This document shows, piece after piece, positions 46,754 to 56,497 of a DNA stretch of 64,000 nt (its first letter is position 1; each line of letters opens with the position of its first letter). The DNA is taken from positions 62,001 to 126,000 of the forward strand of contig CAVTRI010000004.1 of assembly GCA_963737075.1 (NCBI GenBank), in the 5' to 3' direction. The translations under genes were made by a program, and so were the position numbers. Below the pieces are notes generated by a model that ran no database searches, was not told the origin of the DNA, and saw only the letters and a program-made list of their open reading frames with translations. This DNA is from CAVTRI01 sp963737075. Lineage in GTDB: Bacteria; Actinomycetota; Acidimicrobiia; Acidimicrobiales; Palsa-688.

Positions 46754-47501
46754 TCAAGAATGGGCACCGGACTCCTCGTCGGCCGCCTGGCGGTGTCGGG
46801 CCTGGTAGCCGCCGGCTAGGCGGTTGAGAGCGTCCGCGCCGTCTCCGCTGAATGACGAGCCGTGCATCAGTGCAAGAGTGGTCGGTTGCAACTCGGCCAG
46901 CCGCCGGATCGTGGGCGCGGTGGCTGGAGTCAAGCATGTAGAGCCGAACAAGTCCTCGGCGCGTTCGGCGACCTCGACGATGTCGCCGGCCGTCACTGGC
47001 GGGCCGTCGCCCAGATGGGCGAAAAGATCACCGCACAGGAGGGTGCCTGTGGTCTCCTCGTAGAGCACCCGCGCATCCCATCCGTGGGGGACGTGAGGGG
47101 TATCGAGGTGCCGGACGCGCTTCCCGCCCAAATCGATGACTTCGTTGTTGGCCAGCGCTCGCGGGGGCCGGTCGGCCATCTCGTTGAGCGTTACGAAACA
47201 CCCGACGGCCCCGTGAGCGACCAGAGCATGGGGAGCGGCGGATAACAGGAGGTTCATGGACCCGCACTCGTCCGATTCGACGTGCCCAAATGTGATCCAA
47301 CGCAAAACGTTCCACCGGCAGCACCGTAGCGATAGCGTCCTTGACGTCACCGAAGACCGAACGCTGCCCGGTGTGGAACAGGAGCGGCTGTTCCGCTCGG
47401 ATGAGGAACTGGTTGACGCTGAAGCCGTCTGGGCCAATGTTGGGCAAGACGGTAGAGATCCTGAAGATACCGTCAGCGACCTCGTCCACCTTGGCGGCCA
47501 T
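46754..47501 (-). pseudogene. MBL-fold metallo-hydrolase, one-base insertion
   Basis: A metallo-beta-lactamase-fold protein of the oxygen-reductase-like (ODP) branch. The ATG at 47501 follows GAAGGAG and gives MAAKVDEVADGIFRISTVLP. A run of four T (coding strand, 47304-47307) has one base too many: removing it reads VERLRWITFGHVESDECG, restoring the metal motif HxExD. Downstream in the second frame are DTPHVPHGWDARVLYEETT, LLCGDLFAHLGDGPP and LMHGSSFSGDG with the remaining ligands. A homopolymer indel could be a sequencing error. Confidence 0.8.
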
Positions 47502-47822
47502 GTTCAACACTCCTTCCTCGAAGCTGTCGGGCCATGCCCGTGATATGTGGACAGTCAACCAACCCCCGTGAAGCCTCGCTGCAGGAGGTGTGAAGATACC
47601 GTGGAGACCCGTCGCCTAACAGCGGACCGCCGTGTTTCGCCGAGGGCATGATCAAGCTGGACGACATCGCCTGAGCAAAATTCCTCTGCGAACGGCGCAC
47701 GGTGGGGCGGTCAACCACCCACGTGTGCCGCGTCCCGGTTTGAAGACCCGTTCGAGGCTATCTCGGGTTCGCGCCCGCTTCGGTTCGTCGCGCTCCGCGA
47801 GACGGGACCGGGCGTCGGCGGG
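47502..47822. other. No recognisable gene
   Basis: Short intergenic region on the upstream side of the metallo-hydrolase; nothing recognised. Confidence 0.4.
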
Positions 47823-49681
47823 TCATGCTCGGAGAAGGCGGTGGGCAGCGTCGACAATGTGACGTGACGAGATGCCAGCAGCATCGAGCAGCTCCGCCGG
47901 CGTCCCCGACGTCGGTAGCCCCTGCACGGCCAAGTGCGCGACTCGGAGCGCGGGCACCGAGGCGTCCGCCAAGGCCTCCAACACGGCGGCCCCGATCCCG
48001 CCCTCGGGGTAGTGGTCTTCGGCTACGACCAGGCGACCGCCGGTCACCTGGCAGGCCTCCACCAGGGCGTCGCGGTCAATGGGCTTGACCGAGTACACGT
48101 CGAGGACCCGCGCCGACACGCCTGAACCGGCAAGCCCCTCGGCGGCGGCCAGACACTCGTGCAGGGTGACCCCCGCCCCAACCAGGGCCACCTGGTCGCC
48201 AGGTCCGCCCCCGTGGAGCTTCGACCCGCCGACCGGAAACGTCTCGTCCGGTGGATAGATCACTGGGTAGGCGCCCCGTGTGGTGCGCAGGTACACGATG
48301 CCGGCGGTGTCGGCCATGACGGCGACGAGCTGAGCGGCTGCTTGGGCATCGGCGGGGTACAACACGATCGAGCCGTGCACCGCCCGCAGGGCCGCCAACT
48401 CCTCTAAGGCCATTTGTGACGGGCCGTCCTGGCCGATCTCGACCCCGGCGTGGGAGCCCACCAGGCGGATGTTCACCTCGGAGATGCCGGCCATCCGGAT
48501 GAAGTCGAAGGCGCGGGTAAAGAACACCGCGAAGGTGGCTGCGAAAGGCACATACCCTCGAACCGCGAGCCCGACGGCGGTGGCCACCAACTGCTGTTCG
48601 GCGATGAATACCTCGAAGTAACGCTCTCGGCAGACCTTCTGGAACTCCTCGGCGCCGGTGGAGTTCCCGACTTCCCCGTCGATGACGACCACCTCCGGGC
48701 GTGCGGCCAGGGCGGCCACGGCCGCACCGAAGGCCACACGGGTGGCTACCTTGTCACCCAGCGCATATTCTGGGAGGGAGACGGCGGCGGTGGGCTCCGC
48801 AGTGATAGCCGGGAGCCTGGGCTCGGGAGGTTCCGTGCTGATGCGCAGATCGCTCGTGCCGCCCAGGGCAGCGATGGCACGCTCGGCCATATCGGCGGGA
48901 AGAGCCTTGCCGTGCCAGCCGTTCTTGTCCTCCAACTCGGGCACGCCCTTGGCCTTGATGGTCCGGGCCAGTACCACCGTCGGACGGTCGGCGCTCGAGC
49001 GAGCTGCGGCCAACGCCTGGTCGATCGCCTGCGGGGATGCCCGTCGATGACCAACGGCTGACATCCGAAAGCCGCCACCCGGGCCGAGTAACGGTCCAGG
49101 TCCCATTCCAGCTCGGTCGGTCCCCGTTGTCCTAGGCGGTTGACATCCACAATGGCGGTGAGGTTGCCCAGCGCGTAGTAGCTGGCCTTGTCGAGAGCCT
49201 CCCAGATCGAACCTTCCGCGGTCTCGCTGTCGCCGCACAGCACCCAGACGTGATACGGCAGCTTGTCCAAATACCTTGCGGCCAAACAGACGCCGACCGC
49301 GTCGGGCAGCCCCTGGCCGAGCGATCCGGTGGCCACGTCTACCCAGGGCAGCACCGGGGTGGGGTGGCCTTCTAGCCGGGCTCCAAACTGTCGATAGGTC
49401 TTGATGAGCTCGTCCTCGCTCACCACCCCCACGGCCCGGAACATGGCGTACAAAAGCGGCGAGGCGTGACCCTTAGAGAAGATCAGATGGTCGTTGTTGG
49501 CCAGGTGGGGCTGGTTCCAGTCGTAATGAAAATGGCCGACCAGCAGAACAGCCATAAGATCGGCAGCCGACAGCGACGAAGTGGGATGCCCCGAACCGGC
49601 CTGGGTGCTGCATCGGATGGAGTCCACCCGCAGCTGGGTGGCCAACCGGCGGGCCAGGTTTAACTGTTCCTCGGTCATCAT
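47823..49681 (-). pseudogene. tkt: Transketolase with a frameshift
   Basis: A near full-length (about 618 residues) thiamine diphosphate transketolase, which would shuttle two-carbon units in the pentose phosphate pathway. First frame: RCSTQAGSGHPTSSLSAADL, SKGHASPLLYAMFRAVGV, the ThDP motif LCGDSETAEGSIWEALDKA and LVIDGHP. At about 49033-49040, next to a run of four G, one base is missing and the frame changes to PQAIDQALAAARSS, NGWHGKALP, the pyrimidine domain (GDKVATRVAFGAAVAALAA, VFIAEQQLVATAVGLAVRG) and the C-terminal domain to 47823. Single lesion at a homopolymer, so a base-call error is possible. Confidence 0.85.
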
Positions 49682-50117
49682 CGGTGCTCCTGCCGAGGGT
49701 TAATTGAATATCTTTCAAAGGGCACCTCGGACCCTTGCCAATTTAGCCGCGGCGGCCGGGGCGGCGGAGGAGACGCCGGGACCGCCTGGCCTAAGGGCGG
49801 TCGAGGCTGAAAGTAGGCGTGGACGATGTGATTGTTCGGTGGAGTCGACCGTGCCCAAGGCGTTCCTGCCCGTCGTGCCGCCGGCGGACGCAGGGCCAGG
49901 ACCGCGTCGAGGTGCATCCGCGGGATGCTCATTGCTTCGGCCGGCCAGCCCAACCGGTTGTGTCCAAGCGGCGATGGTGCCGGGGACCCGGCTTTGTGCG
50001 GAAGACCTGGACGGAACGGATCGCCGGAATCGCCCAAACTCCTCTGCGCTCCATTCCCAACGTCCCTACACGGTCATTCCTTGATCGTGATTCCCGGTCT
50101 CGCTCGGGTCCCCAGGG
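49682..50117. other. No recognisable gene
   Basis: An upstream region of transketolase. No family similarity in any frame, and no repeat or RNA noticed. Confidence 0.4.
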
Positions 50118-50738
50118 CTACCAGTGCAGCTTGAGCGCGCTGGCGAATCCAGCGCCGATCTGCTCCTGGATGGCGATGTGGAACAGACCCACCTGTTCCA
50201 ACATCCGGGCTCTCTTTAGCGGGCCCACATCGACCGGCCTCATGCCACCTGCTTCCACCAGTGACGCCACCTTCGCCTTGGCTTCGTCATCGTCACCGGC
50301 GATCAACACCTCCAAAGTCTCTCCTCCACCCTCGCCGGCCACCAACGTCTTGGCGAAGGTCGTGTTGAAGGCCTTCACGACGCGCGTGTGATCCGGCACG
50401 AGCCGGGCGGTCTCTTCGGCAGAAGAGCTACCCTCGGGCGTGACCACCCGGTCCATGCGCTCCCAGTCCAGCGGGTTGGCGATGTCCACGACCACCCTCC
50501 CGGCCAGGCTCTCCCCGTACGCTTCGACCGCCGCGGACACCTGTTCGTACGGCAGAGCCAGCACCACGATCTCGCCGCTCACCCTTTGGGCGGCTGTCGC
50601 GCCCTGTCCGAATTGGTCAGCTAGGTCCCGGGCGTCCTCGGGATTGCGGTCCACCAGCTCGACTTCGTTGCCGCCGGCCAACATCCGAGTGCCGATGCCG
50701 CGACCCATGTTGCCAGCTCCGATAATGGTTACCTTCAC
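50118..50738 (-). CDS. NADPH-dependent F420 reductase-like protein
   Basis: A 206-residue Rossmann protein of the F420H2:NADP oxidoreductase-like family. The N-terminal cofactor motif is VTIIGAGNMGRGIGTRMLAG; VVVDIANPLDW, VVKAFNTTFAKTLVAGE and VLIAGDDDEAKAKVASLVEA are typical of the family, which also includes NAD(P)-binding proteins that do not use F420. The GTG start is 6 bases after GGAGG, chosen over an upstream frame extension. The stop-side sequence is complete. F420 use is inferred, not shown. Confidence 0.75.
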   Translation of the reverse strand: MKVTIIGAGNMGRGIGTRMLAGGNEVELVDRNPEDARDLADQFGQGATAAQRVSGEIVVLALPYEQVSAAVEAYGESLAGRVVVDIANPLDWERMDRVVTPEGSSSAEETARLVPDHTRVVKAFNTTFAKTLVAGEGGGETLEVLIAGDDDEAKAKVASLVEAGGMRPVDVGPLKRARMLEQVGLFHIAIQEQIGAGFASALKLHW

Positions 50739-50856
50739 CTTCCACCTCCTCCACTCGAACAATCACCTCCGAACCGAGCACCGTCACGGGCACAGCCGCC
50801 GGTTCGACCAAAACCTATTCCACCTTTGATACTGCTAGTGCCGCGTCCGGGAACGT

Positions 50857-52077
50857 TTGCCTGGTAGATCCACCATCGGCGAGGTAGGGCCGGTCACGCT
50901 GATCGGACATGTTGGTGTCCGATCGGAGGTGATGGTGGCTCGGGAAGGTTTGCGGGTCCGGGAGGTCTCGAATGAAGAGGGCAACCGGCTGCTTCGTATC
51001 GTCCGGCGGTCGTCGGGTTCGGTGGTTACTTGGCGGCGGGCGCAGATGGTGCTGTTGTCGGTGCCGGGAATGGACGTGTCTGGTATTGCCAAGGTGACTT
51101 TCACCAGTGCCGACCGGGTGCGCGAAGTGATCAACAACTTCAACGCTGATGGCTTCGATTCGCTCTATCCGAAGTACGCCGGTGGCCGTCCGCCGACATT
51201 TACGCTGCCGCAACGCCAGGCGATCAAGAAGATCGCCTTGTCCCGTCCCGGCGACCACGGTCTGCCGTTCTCGACCTGGAGCCTGGCCAAGCTGGCTGAG
51301 TTCTTGGTGGCCGAGGGGGTGGTCGACGACATCTCCCACGAGGGGCTCCGGCTGGTCCTGCGTGACGAGGAGGTGTCCTTTCAAGCGGTGAAGACCTGGA
51401 AGCAGTCCACCGACTCCGACTTCGAGGCGAAGAAGAACCGTGTCCTCGAGCTGTACGACATCGCCGAGGGCAAGGCGACCCCTGGGCCAGGCGACCCACC
51501 GGTGGTGTTCTCGATGGACGAGTTCGGCCCGCTCAATCTGCTGCCCCGGCCCGGAAAGCAGTGGGCGCCGGTGGTGCGGCGAGGATCGAAGGGCTCAACC
51601 TCGGCCCCGCGGCGGCGTCGGAACCGGGCCACCTACAAGCGCACCAAGGGTGTGCGGCATTTGCTCGCCGCGCTGGACATGAACCGGGACCACCTTTACG
51701 GTCACATCAAGACCACGAAGAACCGGACCAAGTTCTTGGAGTTCTGCCGTTACCTGCGCAGCCTCTACCCGCCCGAGGTGCGCATCGCGATCGTGATGGA
51801 CAACTTCACTCCGCATCTTTCGACCAAGAAAGACAGTCGGGTCGGTGACTGGGCGGCCGCGAACAACGCCGAGCTGGCCTATGTGCCGACCAACGCCAGC
51901 TTCCTCAATCGCATCGAATGTCACTTCACCGCGCTGCGCTACTTCGCTCTCAACGGCACCGACCATCAAAGCCATGAGGAGCAGAACTCGATGATCCGCC
52001 GCTACATCGCCTGGCGCAACCGCCACAAGGACCATGAAGCACTTCGTGCTGTTTCAAAGCGCGCAAAGGTTGCTTGA
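50857..52077 (+). CDS. IS630-family transposase
   Basis: Up to 406 residues from a TTG, with a more likely start at ATG 50932 or GTG 50935 right after GATCGGAGG. An N-terminal helix-turn-helix region (SGIAKVTFTSADRVREVINN) and a second one in GGRPPTFTLPQRQAIKK precede the DDE core: the first Asp in VFSMDEFGPLNLL, the second in IAIVMDNFTPHLSTKK and the Glu in ASFLNRIECHFTALRYF. Full length and undamaged, so probably active. It differs from copy 2 by one residue seen (P versus Q near residue 70). Confidence 0.92.
   Translation: MPGRSTIGEVGPVTLIGHVGVRSEVMVAREGLRVREVSNEEGNRLLRIVRRSSGSVVTWRRAQMVLLSVPGMDVSGIAKVTFTSADRVREVINNFNADGFDSLYPKYAGGRPPTFTLPQRQAIKKIALSRPGDHGLPFSTWSLAKLAEFLVAEGVVDDISHEGLRLVLRDEEVSFQAVKTWKQSTDSDFEAKKNRVLELYDIAEGKATPGPGDPPVVFSMDEFGPLNLLPRPGKQWAPVVRRGSKGSTSAPRRRRNRATYKRTKGVRHLLAALDMNRDHLYGHIKTTKNRTKFLEFCRYLRSLYPPEVRIAIVMDNFTPHLSTKKDSRVGDWAAANNAELAYVPTNASFLNRIECHFTALRYFALNGTDHQSHEEQNSMIRRYIAWRNRHKDHEALRAVSKRAKVA
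50901..50924 (+). promoter_or_regulatory. Hairpin just before the transposase ribosome binding site
   Basis: GATCGGACA (50901-50909) and TGTCCGATC (50916-50924) are perfect 9-base inverted arms with a 6-base loop, ending one base before GGAGG. Such a hairpin in read-through mRNA would hinder translation, a known way for insertion sequences to limit transposase made from outside promoters. The mirrored copy is at 63927-63950. Confidence 0.5.
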
Positions 52078-52087
52078 TGCGGCACTA

Positions 52088-52508
52088 GCATGACTCGAGT
52101 CTCGGCGGCTTCATCAAGCGATTGCCCTCTCGTGCGGTTCGGCTCCGGTCGGCCTGTTGCAGGCTGAGACTGAGACATATCAATGCCCTTCACACCTGGA
52201 CGCCGCCGCCGTTCTCCCGCGCTCCTAAGGGTCGCAGCGGGACCGCCGGTTCTGGGCAAATAATGGGCGATGGGCACTCTTTGCCTGACTCGATTGGCGA
52301 CCGGCAACCGGTGCCATAACGTAGCCCGGGGCTCGTCGATTGCCGACAAGGCACGTGCCGGGCTAGACGGTCAGCCGTAGCGAGCACGGCGGTAGTCGCT
52401 GTCCCTGGTGGCGAGGTAGTCGTCCATGCGCGGTCGCTAGCCCGGCTTTTCGGGAGCCGACTCCGAGGCGAGCAGGCTGACGGCCGGCTGGCGGCTACCG
52501 TCGACTCT
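52088..52508. other. No recognisable gene
   Basis: Region between IS630 copy 1 and the Uma2 gene; nothing recognised. Confidence 0.4.
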
Positions 52509-53123
52509 GTGACCGTGGATGCATCCTCCCTGCTCGCGTCCTCGCCGCTACGGCCGGCTGAGGGCATCATGCGCCTGGAGCGGGAGGGTCGCCCGTACAA
52601 CCTGGACGAGGTAGATGCCGCTGGCGACGAAGGTTCGCAGTGGTGGGAAGCCGATGGAGGTGTGCTCATCGTGAACGCCCCACCGACTGTCGCACACCAG
52701 CGGTGGGTCATGGGGCTGGCCTTTACCTGGCGGGCGGCGATCGACCGGGCTCGCTGGCAGGTCCTGACCGGCCTCCAGCGAGTTGTGCTTGATGAGACCA
52801 CTTGGGCGGAGCCGGATGTGGCCATCTGGCCCGCCGGCGAAATCGACGTGGCCGCGGGCCGGTCAACTCCGGAGCTAGTAGCCGAGGTTCTCTCCCCCTC
52901 TTCGGCCCGTCGGGATCGGCGGGACAAGCCCGGCCTGTATGGTCGCGCAGGTGTGAACTGGCTTGTCCTTGCCGATCCCGCTGTTGACGCCCCCGCGATC
53001 GAGATTTATCAACTTGGCCGCGATGGCCAGAGCCGCCGGACAGCGTCCGCCGTGCGGGACGAGCCGCTCTGGTGTCCCGTGACCGGCGCCGATTTGACCC
53101 CCGCGGTCGTCGCCCAGGGCTGA
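52509..53123 (+). CDS. Uma2 family (DUF820) endonuclease-like protein
   Basis: A 204-residue protein of the Uma2/DUF820 family, a PD-(D/E)XK nuclease-like fold. Supporting motifs in order are EADGGVLIVNAPPTVAHQRW, AEPDVAIWPAGEI (first acidic residue), PELVAEVLSPSSARRDRRDK (Glu and Lys of the core) and YGRAGVNWLVLADP. GTG start. Biological role of the family is uncertain; members are often found in many copies and in variable regions. No partner gene is adjacent. Confidence 0.85.
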   Translation: MTVDASSLLASSPLRPAEGIMRLEREGRPYNLDEVDAAGDEGSQWWEADGGVLIVNAPPTVAHQRWVMGLAFTWRAAIDRARWQVLTGLQRVVLDETTWAEPDVAIWPAGEIDVAAGRSTPELVAEVLSPSSARRDRRDKPGLYGRAGVNWLVLADPAVDAPAIEIYQLGRDGQSRRTASAVRDEPLWCPVTGADLTPAVVAQG

Positions 53124-53545
53124 TCAGCGCCTGATTGGTGCCCCGCCAGATCTCTAACCTGATGTCGGCTGATGCCGCTCACCCGCGCACCGCTGCCCGC
53201 CAGGTATGGCGTCCATAGCACGCGGCCGCCGCCGGGCGACTTCTTGCTTGGCAAAGTACGCAAGGTACCAACGCTCAGGCACCTGAGTGGCCCCACTATC
53301 CCGGCGATCGGGGTCACCAGGCTGCCGGAAATAGGGGTCGTCAGGCGCTCACGCTCTGGGGCGTATGGCCCGCCGCCCCGAGCCGCCTGACAAGCGCATC
53401 GCCGTCCTTAGGGCCTCGTCAGGACTCTGGCGCCTCGAAATTTTGCGCGCCTGGTCAGGAGGGTTGGGTTCCGCATGAGGAGGCCGGATGTAGAGGGACT
53501 CCTGCTACGTCTGGCGTAGCTACGCAGAACGTAGAGCTTGGGACC
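53124..53545. other. No recognisable gene
   Basis: Region between Uma2 and the broken padR gene; nothing recognised. Confidence 0.4.
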
Positions 53546-53922
53546 ATGGGACGAACTGCTGGATCACGAGGACTGCAGCGCTCGAACGATCCCCCGCTGC
53601 TCATTTTGACCAGCCTGGCGGAAGGGCCCAAACACGGGCATGCGCTCACGAAGGGCCCAAACACGGGCATGCGCTCGCGAAGGACATCGAGGCATTCGCC
53701 GGTGTCGTTCTGGGCCCCGGCGCCCTCTACGGTGCGATCACTCGCCTGGAAGAGCGGGAACTGATCGAGCCGTTGCCCAGCGTCGACCGTCGCCGCCCGT
53801 ATCGAATCACCCCGGCGAGTGCTTCTGCGCTGGCTGACGCCGTGGCTCACATGCGTCGGATAGCCGAGGTGGGGGCTGTCTGTTTAGGGCAGGTCTCCGC
53901 TCTTCGCCCAGGGATGCTGTGA
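53546..53922 (+). pseudogene. PadR-family regulator, frameshifted by a tandem duplication
   Basis: A winged-helix PadR repressor. The N-terminus (LLILTSLAEGPKHGHAL) is in one frame and the remainder, AKDIEAFAGVVLGPGALYGA then ITRLEERELIEPLPSV, in another. The cause is a 29-bp tandem duplication inside the recognition region: removing one unit restores EGPKHGHALAKDIEAF. The stop overlaps the next gene's ATG (ATGG/TGA at 53920-53923), the normal operon arrangement of a PadR with its membrane protein. Confidence 0.8.
53621..53678 (+). repeat. Two tandem 29-bp units
   Basis: Units 53621-53649 and 53650-53678 begin GAAGGGCCCAAACACGGGCA and differ only at one base near the end (A or G). Since 29 is not a multiple of three, the duplication shifts the reading frame of padR. 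Confidence 0.9.
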
Positions 53923-54851
53923 TGGCCACCACAGACCTGGCACGGCTACTGCGCTGGTATCCGCCGGCATGGCGGGACCCTATGGCCCGGAGTTCGTCCT
54001 CTACATGCAGGACAGCTTCGGAACCAAAGAACCACCGCTGAAAGCCCGCTCGTCGATAGTGGTTGGCGGGATGCGCGAACGCGCCAGGTGCTCGGGCCTT
54101 ACCGGGGACAGCGTCCCCCCGACTGATCGAATCCGGGCCGGTGTCCTGATGGTGGTCGTCTCCTGAACGGCGATGGTCATCGCCGGAGCCAGTTTCGCCG
54201 AGATAACTGAGCACTTCGACTCAGCACCGGGAAACGGCGCGGGAGCCCATCACCGTCCCGACGTCGCCTATAGTTCATTCAGACGGTCGCAGGGAAGTGG
54301 CCGGGCTCGTCGTGATCGTCGGAGCCGGGCTAGCACTGCCGGCGGTCCTTCGATACCTGCGCACGGGCGGATGGTCGTCGATGCGCGCTCAGGTTCTCCG
54401 CGCGGCAGGCTTACGCTCCGCCGTAGGGGTAACCGCTCCGCTATTCGTATGGGCCCATCACCTGACCTCGCATCAACGCAATAGCGGCTCAACCACCTGC
54501 ACGGCCTCGTTCCTCGTATGGGCAGCGCTGATCGTGATCACTTTGGTCCTGTGGACCGTGCTCGGCGTCGCCGCGGCCCGTAGGGTCACCTTCTCCCGAT
54601 CTGTGCTCGCGGTCGAAGCAGCTGGCACGGCAGTAGCGGTAGCCCTCGCCATCATCGGCATTCTCGCCGTCACCTGCTTGTGGTGGGCCGTCATAGCCGA
54701 GCGGGCTCCGACCTTTCTCAGCGGCGACCCCGGCTCACCACTCAACGCTCGGCTTGTCGCCACCGTCGCTCTAATGGCACTGGCCGCAGCGGCCGCGACA
54801 GCGGGAGCCCTCGGCATCGCCCAGTCCCTGCCTGAATGGCGCCACAACTGA
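53921..54851 (+). pseudogene. Membrane protein paired with padR, three lesions
   Basis: The first frame starts MATTDLARLLRWYPPAWRD; a shift near 53975 moves to YGPEFVLYMQDSFGTKEP and RARCSGLTGDSVPPTDRIRA. A TGA at 54164-54166 then stands where a tryptophan is expected, followed in the same frame by TAMVIAGASFAEITEHFD. Another shift near 54290 leads into GLVVIVGAGLALPAVLRYLR, VWAHHLTSHQRNSG and several hydrophobic helices to 54851. This is the usual partner of a PadR regulator in actinobacteria, function unknown. Both genes of the pair are dead. Confidence 0.7.
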
Positions 54852-55178
54852 ACGATCCCCGCTCCCACCCGAGAGTTCGCAGATTCGACCGCATCGAGTG
54901 ACGCCTCGCCCGCGCGTGTCTGGCCTTCTCGGTTCGAGCCGCGCATAACTCCGCCAGCCGAGACGTTCCCGGTTCGGGCCTACTCGATCGGCTCGCCCCG
55001 GACTCGCTCCGACACAAGGTCGGCGCCACACATAATGAGGATCCCCCAGTCCCGGCGTAACGGGGCAGGTTGGGGTTCACGTTAGCCAGCGCCGCCAGGC
55101 CGGCCTGCGGTGCGCAAGCCCGGCCACAACCTCGGCCCGGTGTGGGTCAGATTGACTGGCATGCTCGGACAGTGGTCA
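54852..55178. other. No recognisable gene
   Basis: No protein or RNA recognised between the two membrane-protein genes. Confidence 0.4.
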
Positions 55179-55451
55179 TCACCGAGGTGCGGTTCCGAGC
55201 CAGGTGTGCACGGGTCGATCCCAGCGCTGACCCGGCCTCTCTAGCAGGGCTTTTCTGCGTGTAGTTTTTCGACTGAATGTCCACATCACCGCGCCGACGA
55301 CCAGCGCGACGACAGCGGCGATGAGCGCCCAGCCGTCGATGCCATCAGCGAGCTGCGATATCGCTGACGAGCCCGGGAGCTGGGTGGGGTCAGGGTTGAG
55401 GGTGACGGGGGACGTCGGGTCGCTGACGAGCCACCAAGCGCTGAGCAGCAC
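55179..55451 (-). CDS. Small membrane protein resembling an integrative-element transfer protein, altered C-terminus
   Basis: A 90-residue protein starting at GTG, 4 bases after a perfect AGGAGGTGA. A short N-terminal hydrophobic stretch and NPDPTQLPGSSAISQLADGI lead into one membrane helix (GWALIAAVVALVVGAVMWTF). This pattern resembles the small membrane proteins of actinobacterial conjugative elements, which normally have a second helix; here the sequence after WTFS is unrelated and basic. It may be a truncated relic that still has a good start signal. Confidence 0.4.
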   Translation of the reverse strand: MLLSAWWLVSDPTSPVTLNPDPTQLPGSSAISQLADGIDGWALIAAVVALVVGAVMWTFSRKTTRRKALLERPGQRWDRPVHTWLGTAPR

Positions 55452-55605
55452 GGGTCACCTCCTGTTGGCGGGGCACCTCCCCGACCCAGGAGAGACTATC
55501 TCATAGTTTTTCGTGTGTCGATAGTATTTTTCAAGCACGGGATCGGCCGGATGGGGCCTTCCCTGGGGTTCGCCAGTTGCCATCCCGACCGCGACGCGGT
55601 AGTAT

Positions 55606-55626
55606 ATCGAGTATGCAATCGAGCAT
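55606..55626 (+). promoter_or_regulatory. Direct repeat ATCGAGYAT before padR
   Basis: ATCGAGTAT (55606-55614) and ATCGAGCAT (55618-55626) are spaced 12 bases apart, just over one helix turn, 37 bases before the padR start, overlapping an AT-rich TATAT. It could bind an autoregulator. An ACTAT-CTC-ATAGT palindrome lies at 55495-55507. Confidence 0.3.
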
Positions 55627-55662
55627 AACACCAGTGCTGTTGGTCGCTCCGGCGAGGCCAGC

Positions 55663-56286
55663 GTGAGTGTCCGGCACGCGCTCTTGGCGCTATTGAGCGA
55701 GGGACCGAAATACGGCCTGCAATTGCGGCAGGAGTTCGAGGCCCGCACCGGGGAGGTGTGGCCGCTCAACGTCGGGCAGGTGTACACGACGCTCCAGCGG
55801 TTGGAGCGGGACGGGCTGGTCGAGTCGGACGGGTCGGATGACGAGGGCCCGCAGAAGGCGTTCCGGATCACGCTGGCGGGCCGGAACGAGCTAGCGATCT
55901 GGTTGCGCACTCCGCCGGATTTTTCGTCGCCGCCGCGGGACGAGCTGGTGATGAAGATATTGATTGCCTTGGGCGCGCCGGGGGTGGATGTGCACGAGGT
56001 GATCCAGGCCCACCGTCGTTACCTGATCGAGCTGATGCAGGAGTGGACCCGGCTGAAGGAGTATGAGGCCGACCGGGACCTCAGCTTCGCCTTGGTGGTG
56101 GACGCCGAGCTGTTCCGGCTCGATTCGTTGGTTCGCTGGCTCGACGCAGCCGACGGACGCATCAAGCGGGCGGCGGCCGACCGCCAGGCGGTCGGTGTCC
56201 CAGCGCGTGCCGCCGCCGGGCACAGTTCTGTCGAGCCCCCCAATCGACTGCCGAGGTGGCCAAGAAAGGTGGGTGCCAGGCGATGA
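55663..56286 (+). CDS. PadR-family transcriptional regulator
   Basis: A 207-residue PadR repressor, intact. The winged helix reads RHALLALLSEGPKYGLQLRQ, then VWPLNVGQVYTTLQRLERDG with the recognition helix and wing, followed by the helical Vir C-terminal dimerisation region (ELVMKILIALGAPGVDVHEV, LIELMQEWTRLKEYEADRD). GTG start. It overlaps the ABC ATPase gene by 4 bases (ATGA), so it most likely controls the exporter beside it, in the usual manner of PadR and drug or peptide exporters. The exporter is now broken. Confidence 0.88.
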   Translation: MSVRHALLALLSEGPKYGLQLRQEFEARTGEVWPLNVGQVYTTLQRLERDGLVESDGSDDEGPQKAFRITLAGRNELAIWLRTPPDFSSPPRDELVMKILIALGAPGVDVHEVIQAHRRYLIELMQEWTRLKEYEADRDLSFALVVDAELFRLDSLVRWLDAADGRIKRAAADRQAVGVPARAAAGHSSVEPPNRLPRWPRKVGARR

Positions 56287-56497
56287 CCACGCTGGAGCTA
56301 AACCAGGTATCGAAGGTCTATGGCGAGGGACCGACCGAGGTGCACGCCTTGCGCGACGTGTTCCTCGAGGTCGAATCGGCCGAGCTGGTGGCGGTCATGG
56401 GCCCGAGCGGTTCGGGCAAGAGCACGCTGCTCACCATCGCCGGCAGCCTGGAAGAACCAACTAGCGGCGAAGTGCTCGTCCAGGGATCTTCTCTATG

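Larger units (their letters stand above)
50838..52085 (+). mobile_element. IS630-family insertion sequence, copy 1
   Basis: 1248 bp with terminal inverted repeats beginning GTGCCGC (about 14 of 20 bases match between the ends) and a TA duplication at 50836-50837 and 52086-52087, as expected for IS630. It carries one transposase gene. A near-identical copy in the opposite orientation begins at 62766. It sits between the F420-reductase-like gene and Uma2 without disrupting a recognised gene. Confidence 0.9.

Noticed and set aside
53621..53678. CRISPR-like repeat
   Set aside because: The two 29-bp units are directly adjacent with no spacers and lie inside a coding frame.
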